The notes below the pieces were generated by a model. It saw only the letters and a program-made list of their open reading frames with translations. It ran no database searches and was not told the origin of the DNA. Positions 10,046 through 19,853 of a stretch of DNA of 39,859 nt are shown piece after piece (position 1 is the first letter of the stretch; every line of letters begins with the position of its first letter). The stretch lies in contig CALJZP010000250.1 of the NCBI GenBank assembly GCA_937983545.1, positions 1 through 39,859 on the forward strand, read 5' to 3'. Source of the stretch: an uncultured Azonexus sp. GTDB lineage: Bacteria > Pseudomonadota > Gammaproteobacteria > Burkholderiales > Rhodocyclaceae. A program made the position numbers and the translations under genes.

Positions 10046-10068
10046 TTTGTCCTGAAAGGCAGGTCAAA
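10046..10068. promoter_or_regulatory. Candidate upstream activating palindrome
   Basis: TTTGtCCTG-aaagg-CAGGtCAAA inverted repeat between the NtrC-type gene and the -24/-12 element. Confidence 0.4.
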
Positions 10069-10138
10069 AAGTCCCATTTTCCGCACGGCGCGCGGCCTGT
10101 CCGGCACAAAACCGCAGCCTCCAGCGGAGATGTTGTAA

Positions 10139-10153
10139 TGGCCTCGATCTTGC
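10139..10153 (+). promoter_or_regulatory. Candidate sigma-54 (-24/-12) promoter
   Basis: TGGC-ctcgatc-TTGC: correct GG/GC spacing for the TGGCAC-N5-TTGC consensus; upstream of the ABC transporter operon. Confidence 0.6.
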
Positions 10154-10280
10154 TTCATCGTAAAACGGCTAAAATGCCGGCTTGCGGTCTGCGTACCGCA
10201 CGTATCAGGTGGCGCCCCGGCGCTTGTAAGCTGCCGTGACATCCGCACGGCGGCGGTTGTTGTCAAAATCGGAGCTTTAC

Positions 10281-11156
10281 ATGAACTTTTCCAGCATGCG
10301 CCGTCTGGCGCTGAAGGCTGCGGCTGCCTGCGCCGTCGCATCGCTCTTCGCCCTCCCCGCCACCGCTTCCGACGCCGTCCTACGCGTTTCGGCCATTCCC
10401 GACGAAGCCCCCACCGAGCTGCAGCGCAAGTTCGCCCCGCTCGGCAAATACCTCGAAGCGCAGACCGGCATGAAGGTCGTCTTCACGCCGGTATCCGACT
10501 ACGCCGCCGTCGTCGAATCGCTGGCCACCCGGAAGATCGATCTCGCCTGGCTCGGCGGCTTCACCTTCGTGCAGGCAAAGATCCGCACCAACGGCACCGC
10601 CATCCCCATCGCCCAGCGCGAAGAGGACGCCAAGTTCACCTCGAAATTCATCACCGCCGATCCGGCGATCAAGAGTCTGGCCGATCTCAAGGGCAAGACC
10701 TTCGCCTTCGGCGCCCCATCTTCCACCTCGGGCAGCCTGATGCCGCGCTTCTTCCTGCAGCAGGCCGGCCTCAACCCGGAAAAGGACTTCAAGAACGTCG
10801 CCTTCTCCGGCGCCCACGACGCCACCGTGGCCTTCGTTGCCGCCGGCAAGGCCGAGGCCGGCGTGCTGAACGCCTCGGTCTGGGACAAGCTGGTCGAGGC
10901 CAAGAAAGTCGATACCGACAAGGTGCGGGTCTTCGCCACCACGCCGCCGTACTTCGACTACAACTGGACGGTGCGCGGCGATCTCGACCCTGCCCTGGTC
11001 AAGAAGCTGACCGACGCTTTCCTCAAGCTCGATCCGGCCAACCCGGAACACAAGGAAATCCTCGCCCTGCAACGCGCGGCCAAGTTCATCCCGACCAAGA
11101 AGGAAAACTACGACGGGATCGAGAAGGCTGCCCACGCGGCCGGCCTGCTCAAGTAA
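10281..11156 (+). CDS. PhnD-like ABC transporter substrate-binding protein (phosphonate/phosphite/selenate-type)
   Basis: Signal peptide then LRVSAIPDEAPTELQRKFAPLGKYLEAQTGMKVVFTPVSDYAAVVESLATRKIDLAWLGGFTFVQA; ATG at 10281 with upstream GGAG. Confidence 0.88.
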   Translation: MNFSSMRRLALKAAAACAVASLFALPATASDAVLRVSAIPDEAPTELQRKFAPLGKYLEAQTGMKVVFTPVSDYAAVVESLATRKIDLAWLGGFTFVQAKIRTNGTAIPIAQREEDAKFTSKFITADPAIKSLADLKGKTFAFGAPSSTSGSLMPRFFLQQAGLNPEKDFKNVAFSGAHDATVAFVAAGKAEAGVLNASVWDKLVEAKKVDTDKVRVFATTPPYFDYNWTVRGDLDPALVKKLTDAFLKLDPANPEHKEILALQRAAKFIPTKKENYDGIEKAAHAAGLLK

Positions 11157-11159
11157 GCG

Positions 11160-11996
11160 ATGAGCTTTTCGCTTGATGGCGTGGGGCTGACCCACGCCAA
11201 TGGCTACACGGCCCTGGCCGACATTTCGCTACGTGCCGACCGGGGCGAGCGCATCGCCTTGATCGGCCCGTCGGGAGCGGGCAAGACCAGCTTGCTGTCG
11301 GTCATCGGCACGGCGCTGGCGCCGACGGCAGGACAAGGCACCGTGCTCGATTCCGCCTTGGCCGGAGATGCTCCGCGCGGCCAGGGCCTGAAACGCCTGC
11401 GCGCCCGCATCGGCACCATTCATCAGGCGCCGCCCATTCCCGGCCGACAGCGCGTCGTCACCGCCGTGCTGGCCGGCCGGCTCGGCCAATGGCCCGCCTG
11501 GAAGTCGCTGGCGTCCCTGCTTTACCCGATGGACATACCCGGCGCCAGGGCGGCGCTCGAACGCGTCGATCTCGCCGACAAGCTGTTCTGCCGCTGCGAC
11601 CAATTGTCCGGCGGGCAGCTGCAGCGCGTCGGCATTGCCCGCGTGCTTTACCAGCGGCCCGACCTGCTGCTTGCCGACGAACCGGTTTCGGCCCTTGACC
11701 CGGCCCTGGCCCAGGCGACGATACGCCTCCTGACGGCCGACGCCGAGGCGCGTGGCGCCACGCTGATCGCCAGCCTGCACGCTGTCGATCTCGCGCTCGA
11801 CAACTTCCCGCGCATCGTCGGCGTCAAAGCCGGGCGCATCGCCTTCGACCTGCCCGGCGAGCGCGTTACCGATGCCCTGCTCCATGCGCTCTACGCGAGC
11901 GAAGGCGAGGAACTGCCGGTACAGGCCCACGAGCCGGCTTTCATGACCCGCCAACGGGCCGCCAACGACGCAGCGACGCGCGCCGCATGCTGCTGA
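11160..11996 (+). CDS. ABC transporter ATP-binding protein (PhnC-like)
   Basis: Walker [13 protein letters not shown], signature [15 protein letters not shown], Walker [14 protein letters not shown]. Confidence 0.93.
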   Translation: MSFSLDGVGLTHANGYTALADISLRADRGERIALIGPSGAGKTSLLSVIGTALAPTAGQGTVLDSALAGDAPRGQGLKRLRARIGTIHQAPPIPGRQRVVTAVLAGRLGQWPAWKSLASLLYPMDIPGARAALERVDLADKLFCRCDQLSGGQLQRVGIARVLYQRPDLLLADEPVSALDPALAQATIRLLTADAEARGATLIASLHAVDLALDNFPRIVGVKAGRIAFDLPGERVTDALLHALYASEGEELPVQAHEPAFMTRQRAANDAATRAACC

Positions 11997-13534
11997 CGGC
12001 CGATCCCGCCGCCCGCCCGCGCCTGCTCGGTGCGCTGACCGTGCTCGTCGTCCTCTGGCCGCTGTTCCAGGCCGCCGAGGTCAAGCCCGGCGCCTTGTTA
12101 GACGCGGGCAACGTCAAGGTCATCGGTAATTTCCTGGCCGCCTTCCTGCCGCCGGAAACGGGGGCGGAATTCCTTGGCCATCTCGGCAAGGCAACGCTGG
12201 AAACACTGGCCATCGCCAGCGCCGGCATGCTGCTCGCCTTTCTGCTCGCCGTGCCGCTCGGCTACCTGGCGACGGCGGCCGGGCGCGAAAGGCCGACACT
12301 CAACCCGGTCACGCGCAGCCTGCTCACCCTCCTGCGCGGCATTCCCGAACTGGTCTGGGCGCTCGTCTTCGTGCGCGTTTTCGGTCTCGGCCCGGCTGCC
12401 GGCGTGCTGGCGCTCGGCCTCACCTACGGCGGCATGCTGGCCAAGGTCTATGCCGAAATCCTCGAATCGGTCGATCCGGCACCGGCCAATGCCTTGCGCC
12501 ATAGCGGCGCCAAGCGGCCGCTCGCCCTCCTCTACGGCCTGATCCCCCTAGCCGCCAAGGAACTCGCCTCCTATACGGTTTACCGCTGGGAATGCGCCAT
12601 CCGTGCTTCGGTCGTCATGGGTTTCGTCGGCGCGGGCGGGCTCGGCCAATTGATGGACCAGGCGATGAAGATGCTCAACGGCGGCGAGGCCGCCAGCATC
12701 CTGCTCGCCTTCATGGCCCTGGTCTTCGCCGCCGACGGCCTGTCGCAATGGCTGCGCCGCGCGCTCGATACGCCGCCGGCCGACCGTCCTTCGCCTTTCG
12801 GCCCACGGAGCGCACTGCTCGCCCTGACGCTGCTTGCCGGCACGGTCGCCAGCTTCCGCTTCCTGAATATCGGCTTCGGCGAATTGTTCACCGCCGATGC
12901 CGCGCGTAGCATGGGCGAATTCGTCGCCGGCTTCTTCCCGCCCGATCTGTCGGCCGAGTGGCTGGCCAAGGTCGGCAAGGGGATATGGGAAACGCTCGCC
13001 ATCTCCGTTGTCGGTACGCTGCTCGCCGCCGTGGCCGGCCTGCTGCTGGCCCTGCCCAAGCCGCATGCGCCCTTCGGCTTCGTGCTCAACGCCCTGCGCT
13101 CGGTGCCGGAACTGGTCTGGGCCACGATCACCGCGCTCGCCGTCGGCCTCGGCCCCTTCGCCGGCGCCTTGGCGCTCGCCCTGCACACCGCCGGCGTACT
13201 CGGCCGTCTGTACGCGGAAGCTTTCGACAACGCACCGCAGGCCGCGACCCGGGCACTGCACCTGGCCGGCGCACCGGCCGGCGTGCGCTTCCTCTACGGC
13301 ACGCTGCCCGGCGCCACGCCACAACTGATCGCCTACACGCTCTACCGCTGGGAAATGAATATCCGCATGGCGGCCATCCTCGGCTTCGTCGGGGCCGGCG
13401 GCCTGGGCCAGCTGCTCTATTTCGAGCTGTCGCTGTTCCACTACGCCCAGGCCAGCACCGTCATCATCGCCATGCTGCTCCTGTCCATCGGCGTCGACCA
13501 GACCAGTGCCTGGTTGCGGCAGCGCCTGCGCTGA
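11987..13534 (+). CDS. ABC transporter permease, tandem fusion of two PhnE-like domains
   Basis: Two homologous halves: [20 protein letters not shown]...[28 protein letters not shown] and [20 protein letters not shown]...[28 protein letters not shown]. Confidence 0.92.
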   Translation: MLLTADPAARPRLLGALTVLVVLWPLFQAAEVKPGALLDAGNVKVIGNFLAAFLPPETGAEFLGHLGKATLETLAIASAGMLLAFLLAVPLGYLATAAGRERPTLNPVTRSLLTLLRGIPELVWALVFVRVFGLGPAAGVLALGLTYGGMLAKVYAEILESVDPAPANALRHSGAKRPLALLYGLIPLAAKELASYTVYRWECAIRASVVMGFVGAGGLGQLMDQAMKMLNGGEAASILLAFMALVFAADGLSQWLRRALDTPPADRPSPFGPRSALLALTLLAGTVASFRFLNIGFGELFTADAARSMGEFVAGFFPPDLSAEWLAKVGKGIWETLAISVVGTLLAAVAGLLLALPKPHAPFGFVLNALRSVPELVWATITALAVGLGPFAGALALALHTAGVLGRLYAEAFDNAPQAATRALHLAGAPAGVRFLYGTLPGATPQLIAYTLYRWEMNIRMAAILGFVGAGGLGQLLYFELSLFHYAQASTVIIAMLLLSIGVDQTSAWLRQRLR

Positions 13535-13649
13535 GCGCATCCTCGCCCTCACGCGCAGACCGGCGTATATTTCGCCCTCCCCCTATCGCCCTCTCCATAT
13601 CGCCGGCCTGCAAACCCGGCGACGAAAACCGCTTCATCGCCGTAGAAAC

Positions 13650-14738
13650 ATGCCGCTACCGACCTTCGACATCGCCCAGTACCCAGCCCAGCTTGCCGCC
13701 AAGGCGGCCGGATTCGAACGAAATTTCGCCGAGTTCGGCGTCAGCGGCACGGCCGTCCACGCTTCCGACCCTCGGCATTACCGCATGCGGGCCGAATTCG
13801 GCATCTGGCACGATGGCGACAACCTCGATTACACCATGTCGGACCCGGACGATCCCAGGCAGAAAATCCGCCTGGACACCTTCCCGCCGGCAGCCGCGGC
13901 CATCTGCGCCATCATGCCGCGCCTGAAGGAGCGCCTGATCCCCAGCGACACCCTGCGCCGCCGGCTCTTCCAGGTCAATTTCCTCGCCACCCTGAGCGGC
14001 GAGCTGATGATCACGCTGATTTACCACCGGCCGCTCGACGCCGCCTGGGAAGCAGCCGCCCGTGAACTGGCAGGCGAACTCGGCGTGCAACTGATCGGCC
14101 GCAGCCGGGGGCAAAAGGTCGTCATCGACCGCGACTGGCTGCTCGAGGAATTCGAACTCGATGGCCGCCGACTGAAATACCAGCAGGTCGAAGGCAGCTT
14201 CACCCAGCCCAACGGCGAGGTAAACCGCAAGATGCTCGCCTGGGCCTGCCAACAGGCCACCGGCATCGGCGGCAAGCTCGTCGAGCTTTACTGCGGCAAC
14301 GGCAACTTCACCCTGGCGCTCGCCCCGCTGTTCGAACGCGTGCTGGCCACCGAAGTCAGCAAGACATCGGTGCATGCCGCGCAATACAATATCGCCGCCA
14401 ACGCCGTCGACAACATTGACCTGATCCGCATGTCGGCCGAGGAATTCAGCGCCGCGCTCGCCGGCCGCGAAACATTTCAGCGCCTGAAGGACATTGACCT
14501 CGACGCCTTCCGCCAAGCGACCTTGTTCGTCGACCCGCCGCGCGCCGGTCTCGATGACGCCACCGTCGAGCTGGCCCGCAACTTCGATCGCATCCTGTAC
14601 ATTTCCTGCAATCAGGACACGCTGCGCAACAACGTCGCCGCGCTGAACGACAGCCACCGGATCGCCGCCTCGGCCGTCTTCGACCAGTTTCCCTACACGC
14701 ACCACCTCGAATGCGGCGTTCTGCTGCAGCGTCGGTAA
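13650..14738 (+). CDS. trmA: tRNA (uracil(54)-C5)-methyltransferase
   Basis: KLVELYCGNGNFTLALAPLFERVLATEVSKTSV; FVDPPRAGLDD; ILYISCNQDTLRNNV. Start at MPLPTFDIAQYPAQL. Confidence 0.95.
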   Translation: MPLPTFDIAQYPAQLAAKAAGFERNFAEFGVSGTAVHASDPRHYRMRAEFGIWHDGDNLDYTMSDPDDPRQKIRLDTFPPAAAAICAIMPRLKERLIPSDTLRRRLFQVNFLATLSGELMITLIYHRPLDAAWEAAARELAGELGVQLIGRSRGQKVVIDRDWLLEEFELDGRRLKYQQVEGSFTQPNGEVNRKMLAWACQQATGIGGKLVELYCGNGNFTLALAPLFERVLATEVSKTSVHAAQYNIAANAVDNIDLIRMSAEEFSAALAGRETFQRLKDIDLDAFRQATLFVDPPRAGLDDATVELARNFDRILYISCNQDTLRNNVAALNDSHRIAASAVFDQFPYTHHLECGVLLQRR

Positions 14739-14810
14739 CAAACCGTAACAAGCCTGTCCGGCAAAGTGCATTCGCAGATGCTAAAATAGAAGCCGTAACA
14801 TTCGGGACTC

Positions 14811-15422
14811 ATGGCTGTGCGCCGCCTTCTCGCCCTAGCGCTCACTACTTTCTTCTCGCTGACCGCCCTCGCGTCGGAAAGCGACGATCAGGCTTCGTTC
14901 GTCGATGCCTCGATTCCGCACGCCGGTGTGACGATCACCCCGATCCCGATGCCGGCGGCAGTCACCGAAGTGCTGCCACCGATCAACCCGGCGGCCAAGC
15001 TGCGGGCAGCGAAAAAAGCCAAGCAGGCAACCAAGGATGCCCTGCCGGCCACGCTGCTCAGCCGCACCGAACGCCACCAGATGGCGCTGATGGTCGCCAG
15101 ACACAGGAACAACGAGGCACCGGTACATAGCGCCGGCGATGAGGACGAAGGTCAGTCGCACGACGGCGATCATGTGCTGCAGCAGTTCTACAGCCGCCCC
15201 AGGGTAATCAAGGATGACAAGCAGGACGACCCGGAAGCCGACCTGCTGGCGATTTCCGACACCGCCCGCATTCGCCTGATGATGGCCCGCCTCAAGGCGG
15301 TCGAGGCCCATGTGCTGGCACAAGTGCCCGACGATGGCGAAGCCTTGCCGCAGCGCGTCACCGACCGCCTGAAAGAAGCCCGCGCCAAGGCGCTGGAAGC
15401 GCACCGCGCCAGGTTCTCCTGA
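14811..15422 (+). CDS. Hypothetical exported protein
   Basis: 203-aa ORF with signal peptide (RRLLALALTTFFSLTALAS); no recognisable domain. Confidence 0.65.
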   Translation: MAVRRLLALALTTFFSLTALASESDDQASFVDASIPHAGVTITPIPMPAAVTEVLPPINPAAKLRAAKKAKQATKDALPATLLSRTERHQMALMVARHRNNEAPVHSAGDEDEGQSHDGDHVLQQFYSRPRVIKDDKQDDPEADLLAISDTARIRLMMARLKAVEAHVLAQVPDDGEALPQRVTDRLKEARAKALEAHRARFS

Positions 15423-15512
15423 GCGACCTGCTGCGTGCGGGGCCGGAAGCTTCAGCGCATCAAGCCCGCAAACCGTTTCTCCATCGACCGCGTTCGACGC
15501 ACCGCAAATTCC

Positions 15513-15866
15513 ATGCAAAAAATCCTGATCATCGTCCATGCACCTCCCTACGGCAGCGAGCGCTGCCTCTCCGCCCTCCGCCTGGCAACGGCACTGGCCG
15601 GCCGCGACGACAAACCGGAAGTACGCATCTTCCTGATGTCCGACGCCACGGTGCTCGGCCTGCCGAACCAGATCGACGGTGCCGGCAACGGCCTGCAGGG
15701 CATGGTCGAGCAGCTTGTCGCCCAGGGCGTCGACATCCGCCTGTGCCGCACCTGCGCCCTGGCCCGCGGGCTTGGTGAATTGCCGCTGATCCCGGGCACC
15801 GCCATCGGCACCCTGGTCGAACTGGCCGAAGCGACCGTTCTGGCCGACAAGGTCATCACCTTCTGA
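15513..15866 (+). CDS. DsrE/DsrF-like family protein
   Basis: MQKILIIVHAPPYGSERCLSALRLATALAG...FLMSDATVLGLPNQ...VAQGVDIRLCRTCALARGL: DsrE fold pattern. Confidence 0.85.
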   Translation: MQKILIIVHAPPYGSERCLSALRLATALAGRDDKPEVRIFLMSDATVLGLPNQIDGAGNGLQGMVEQLVAQGVDIRLCRTCALARGLGELPLIPGTAIGTLVELAEATVLADKVITF

Positions 15867-15954
15867 GGTGCATCCCGGGCAACTGCTCCGGGTGCCCGCC
15901 GGCTTCCTGTCGGCGGAGTAGAATTCGCCCTTTCACCCCCCGCACCGCACCACG

Positions 15955-17286
15955 ATGACCTTCTCCCAGCTCGGCCTTTCCGCTCCGCTTCTCCAGGCAC
16001 TCGACGCACTCGGCTACAAGGAGCCGACGCCCGTGCAAGCGCAGGCCATTCCTGCCGTACTGGCCGGTCGCGACCTGATGGCGGCCGCGCAGACCGGTAC
16101 CGGCAAGACCGCTGGCTTTGCCCTGCCCCTGCTGCAACGCCTGAGCGAAAGCGAGGAGCCGGTCGCCAGCAACTGCATCCGCGCCCTGGTCCTGGTGCCG
16201 ACGCGCGAACTGGCCGAACAGGTCATGAGCAGCTTCCGCCAATACGGCGAACACCTCGCCGTCAGCTGCTACGCAGCCTACGGCGGCGTCAGCCTCAACC
16301 CGCAGATGATGCGCATGCGGCGCGGCGTCGACATCCTGGTCGCCACCCCCGGCCGACTGATCGACCTGTTCACCAAGAATGCGGTCAAGCTGCGCCAGGT
16401 GCAGACACTGATCCTCGACGAAGCGGATCGCATGCTCGACCTCGGTTTCGCCAACGACCTCGACATCGTTTTCCAAGCCCTGCCCAAGAAGCGCCAGACC
16501 CTGCTCTTCTCGGCCACCTTCTCCGACGAAATCCGCAGCATGGCCAAGGCCCGCCTGCGCGACCCGCTGTCCATTGAGGTCACCCCGCGCAACACCGCCG
16601 CCAAGACGGTCAAGCAATGGGTCGTGCCCTGTGACAAGAAGCGCAAGACCGACCTCTTCCTGTTCATGCGCAAGGACCGCGGCTGGGGCCAGGTGCTGGT
16701 TTTCGTGAAGACCAAGCGCGGCTGTGACGAACTGGTCGGCCGCCTGCAAGCCAGGAAAATTTCCGCCGACACGATCCACGGCGACCGCCCGCAGGCCTCG
16801 CGCCTCAAGGCGCTGGAAGCCTTCAAGGCGGGCGAAGTGGAAATCCTTGTCGCCACGGACGTCGCGGCACGCGGCCTCGACATCGACGACCTGCCGCAGG
16901 TGGTCAATTACGACCTGCCCATCGTCGCCGAAGACTATATCCACCGTATCGGCCGCACCGGTCGTGCCGGCGCCAGCGGCGAAGCGATCTCGCTCGTCTG
17001 CGCCGACGAGGCGCCGCTGCTCGGGGCCATCGAAACCCTGCTCAAGACCAGCCTGAGCCGCGATGAGGAACCGGGTTTCGAACCGACTCATCGTGTTCCC
17101 GCGACAGGCGCCGCCGCCGCACCGCCCAAGCCGAAAAAACCCAAGGTGGCCGGTGGGCGCTCCGGCAAGGGTGCCCCGAGCAACTGGGTCGGCTTCGACG
17201 ACTTTCCGGACAAGCCCGGCCGCCGTCCCGGCCCGCGCCCAACCGGCGGCCCGCGCAGGGGGCCGGCCAAGCAGCGCGGACGATAA
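15955..17286 (+). CDS. DEAD/DEAH box RNA helicase (RhlE-like)
   Basis: Q motif, AAQTGTGKT, PTRELA, DEAD, SAT, HRIGRTGRAG; basic Gly/Pro-rich C-terminus. Confidence 0.95.
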   Translation: MTFSQLGLSAPLLQALDALGYKEPTPVQAQAIPAVLAGRDLMAAAQTGTGKTAGFALPLLQRLSESEEPVASNCIRALVLVPTRELAEQVMSSFRQYGEHLAVSCYAAYGGVSLNPQMMRMRRGVDILVATPGRLIDLFTKNAVKLRQVQTLILDEADRMLDLGFANDLDIVFQALPKKRQTLLFSATFSDEIRSMAKARLRDPLSIEVTPRNTAAKTVKQWVVPCDKKRKTDLFLFMRKDRGWGQVLVFVKTKRGCDELVGRLQARKISADTIHGDRPQASRLKALEAFKAGEVEILVATDVAARGLDIDDLPQVVNYDLPIVAEDYIHRIGRTGRAGASGEAISLVCADEAPLLGAIETLLKTSLSRDEEPGFEPTHRVPATGAAAAPPKPKKPKVAGGRSGKGAPSNWVGFDDFPDKPGRRPGPRPTGGPRRGPAKQRGR

Positions 17287-17422
17287 CCGCCCGGCTCGCT
17301 CCCTTGACCTCCGCCCGCCAGATCGCTTTTCTTGCCGCGCTTGCGGCTAAACCGCAAGGTCCGGTGACTGACTTCCCAGCACCGTCATTCGCCCTCGTTG
17401 GCACATCAGCCAGGATCAGCGC

Positions 17423-19759
17423 GTGAGCATTCTTTCTTCCGCCGTCAAATTTCTCGCTCTGCCTTTAGCCGCAGCGAATTACCGCAAGAACCTGCGGCGC
17501 ACGCTCGTGGCGCTAGGTATCGACGGCATCCTTGCCGTCGGGCTGCTGGTCGGCGCCATGCTGCTCACCGTCCTGCCCAGCCTGCCGTCGTTCGATGTCG
17601 TGACCGACTACCGCCCGAAGATTCCGCTGCGGATTTACACGGCCGATGGCGCACTGCTCGGAGAATTCGGCGACGAACACCGGGACTTCACGCCGATCAA
17701 GGACATTCCCCCGGTCTTGAAGGATGCGCTGCTGGCCATCGAAGACTCGCGCTTCTACGACCACAGCGGCGTCGACTACCGGGGGGTGCTGCGGGCGCTG
17801 GTCGCCGACCTGACCGGCGGTTTCCGCCAGGGAGCGTCGACGATCACCATGCAGGTGGCGCGCACTTTCTTCCTCTCGCAGGAAAAGACCATCAAGCGCA
17901 AACTGACCGAGGTGGTTCTCGCCTATCGCATTGAATCGGCCCTGAGCAAGGACCAGATCCTCGAGCTGTACATGAACCAGATCTACCTCGGCCAGCGCAC
18001 GCACGGCTTCGCCAGCGCGGCACGCACCTATTTCCAGAAGCGCCTGCCAGATCTGACCCTTGCCGAAGCCGCCATGCTCGCCGGCATTCCGCAAAACCCC
18101 GCCAAGCGCAATCCGGCCATCAATCCCTTGCGAGCCAAGGCCCGCCAGCAACTGGTCCTGAAGCGCATGCTGCAGCTGGGCGTGATCACGCAGGCGGAAT
18201 TCAACGAGGCCGTCAGCCAGCCGCTGAAGATCAGCAACACGCTCCGCTTCGAGGCCCATGCCGACCATGTTGCCGAGATGGTGCGCCAGACGGTTTATGC
18301 GCAATACAAGGGCGACACCTACACCCAGGGCTTCAATGTCTATACGACCCTCAACAAGGCCGAACAGAACGCCGCCTACGATTCGCTCCGGCGCAACGTG
18401 CTGGCCTACGACCAGCGCCACGGTTACCGGGGGCCGGAAGGTTTTGTCGACCTGCCGGACAACGCGGACGACCGCGACGAGGCCATTGACCGAATCCTGG
18501 CCAAGCACCCCAGCAGCGACAACCTGATCTCCGCCGTCGTCACCGAGGTCTCCGCCAAGCGCGTGCTGGCCGAGCCCGCCTCTGGCGACACGATCGAGAT
18601 CAAGGGCGACGGTCTGCGTTTCGCAGCGCGCTCACTGCAACCGAACGCCAAGATGGATATCCGGATCCGGGTCGGGTCGGTCATCCGCGTCAGCCAGGAC
18701 GGCAAGGGCCGCTGGGCCATCGGCCAGATGCCGGAAGTCGATGCCGCATTCGTCGCCCTGAACGCCGAGGACGGCTCTTACCGTGCCCTGGTCGGCGGCT
18801 TCGATTTTTCCCGCAACCAGTTCAACCACGTCACCAACGCCTGGCGCCAGCCGGGATCGAGCATCAAGCCCTTCGTCTATTCGGCTGCGCTGGAAAAAGG
18901 CTACTCGCCGGCCACCCTGCTCAACGATGCACCGCTCTCACTGCCCGGCGGCGAAGGCGGCCAGACCTGGGAGCCGCGCAACGACGACGGCTTCGACGGC
19001 CCGATGAGCCTGCGCCAGGCCCTCGCCCGCTCGAAGAACGTCATCGCCGTCCGCCTGCTGCAGGCCATCACGCCGCAATACGCCCGCGACTACCTGCAGC
19101 GTTTCGGTTTCGATGCCGCCAAGCACCCGGCCAACCTGACGCTGACCTTGGGTAGCGGCTCGGTCACCCCGCTGCAGATGGCCGGCGCCTATGCGGTATT
19201 CGCCAATGGCGGCTTCCCGGTCGCCCCCCAGCTGATCCGTAAAATCACCGATGCCCGCGGCAATGTGCTGTGGGAAGCCCCCCCGCCGCCACCGCGCGAC
19301 GATGCGCAACGCGTGATCGACGAACGCAACGCCTTCATCATGGACAGCATGCTGCGCGAGGTGACCCGCAGCGGCACCGGCGCGCAGGCCAGCCAACGCC
19401 TGGGACGCAGCGACCTGGCCGGGAAGACCGGCACCACCAGCGATGCCTTCGACGGCTGGTTTGCCGGCTACAGCGGCAACGTCGTGGCTGTCGCATGGAT
19501 GGGTCACGACCAGCCCAAATCGCTCGGCAACCGCGAATTCGGCGCCACGCTGGCCTTGCCGATCTGGATCGACTACATGCGCCAGGCGCTGTCCGGCAAA
19601 CCGCCCACCGAGCGAAAGGCGCCTCCTGGCGTCTCCTTGGTCGATGGCGACTGGGTCTACGATGAATTCAAGGGCGATGAAGGGATAAAGGCGCTGGACG
19701 TGGAGGTCTCGCCGCTCAAATCCATCTTCGACACCTTGCGGAAGGCGTTTGGCGGCTAA
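17423..19759 (+). CDS. Penicillin-binding protein 1A (bifunctional glycosyltransferase/transpeptidase)
   Basis: GT51 motifs EDSRFYDHSGVDYRG, GASTITMQVAR; transpeptidase SSIKPF and KTGTTSDAFDGWF. GTG start. Confidence 0.95.
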   Translation: MSILSSAVKFLALPLAAANYRKNLRRTLVALGIDGILAVGLLVGAMLLTVLPSLPSFDVVTDYRPKIPLRIYTADGALLGEFGDEHRDFTPIKDIPPVLKDALLAIEDSRFYDHSGVDYRGVLRALVADLTGGFRQGASTITMQVARTFFLSQEKTIKRKLTEVVLAYRIESALSKDQILELYMNQIYLGQRTHGFASAARTYFQKRLPDLTLAEAAMLAGIPQNPAKRNPAINPLRAKARQQLVLKRMLQLGVITQAEFNEAVSQPLKISNTLRFEAHADHVAEMVRQTVYAQYKGDTYTQGFNVYTTLNKAEQNAAYDSLRRNVLAYDQRHGYRGPEGFVDLPDNADDRDEAIDRILAKHPSSDNLISAVVTEVSAKRVLAEPASGDTIEIKGDGLRFAARSLQPNAKMDIRIRVGSVIRVSQDGKGRWAIGQMPEVDAAFVALNAEDGSYRALVGGFDFSRNQFNHVTNAWRQPGSSIKPFVYSAALEKGYSPATLLNDAPLSLPGGEGGQTWEPRNDDGFDGPMSLRQALARSKNVIAVRLLQAITPQYARDYLQRFGFDAAKHPANLTLTLGSGSVTPLQMAGAYAVFANGGFPVAPQLIRKITDARGNVLWEAPPPPPRDDAQRVIDERNAFIMDSMLREVTRSGTGAQASQRLGRSDLAGKTGTTSDAFDGWFAGYSGNVVAVAWMGHDQPKSLGNREFGATLALPIWIDYMRQALSGKPPTERKAPPGVSLVDGDWVYDEFKGDEGIKALDVEVSPLKSIFDTLRKAFGG

Positions 19760-19766
19760 GGCTGCA

Positions 19767-19792
19767 AAAAGCCGCATGACCTGCGGCTTTTC
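19767..19792. terminator. Intrinsic terminator after PBP1A
   Basis: aaaagccgcatgacctgcggctttt: stem aaaagccgca/tgcggctttt. Confidence 0.75.
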
Positions 19793-19853
19793 CGATTGAA
19801 GCAGCTTGCCGCTTCCAGGCAAGCAAAGCTGGAGGCGCGAGAACGCGGTTGAT

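Noticed and set aside
8717-10138. 473-aa plus-strand ORF antisense to the NtrC-type regulator
   Set aside because: Shadow ORF with no domain features.
15856-17091. 411-aa minus-strand ORF antisense to the DEAD-box helicase
   Set aside because: Shadow ORF; composition and lack of motifs argue against coding.
17340-17358. Perfect 7-bp hairpin CTTGCGG-ctaaa-CCGCAAG between the helicase and PBP1A genes
   Set aside because: No downstream T-tract and a short stem; could be a weak terminator or chance, not enough to call.
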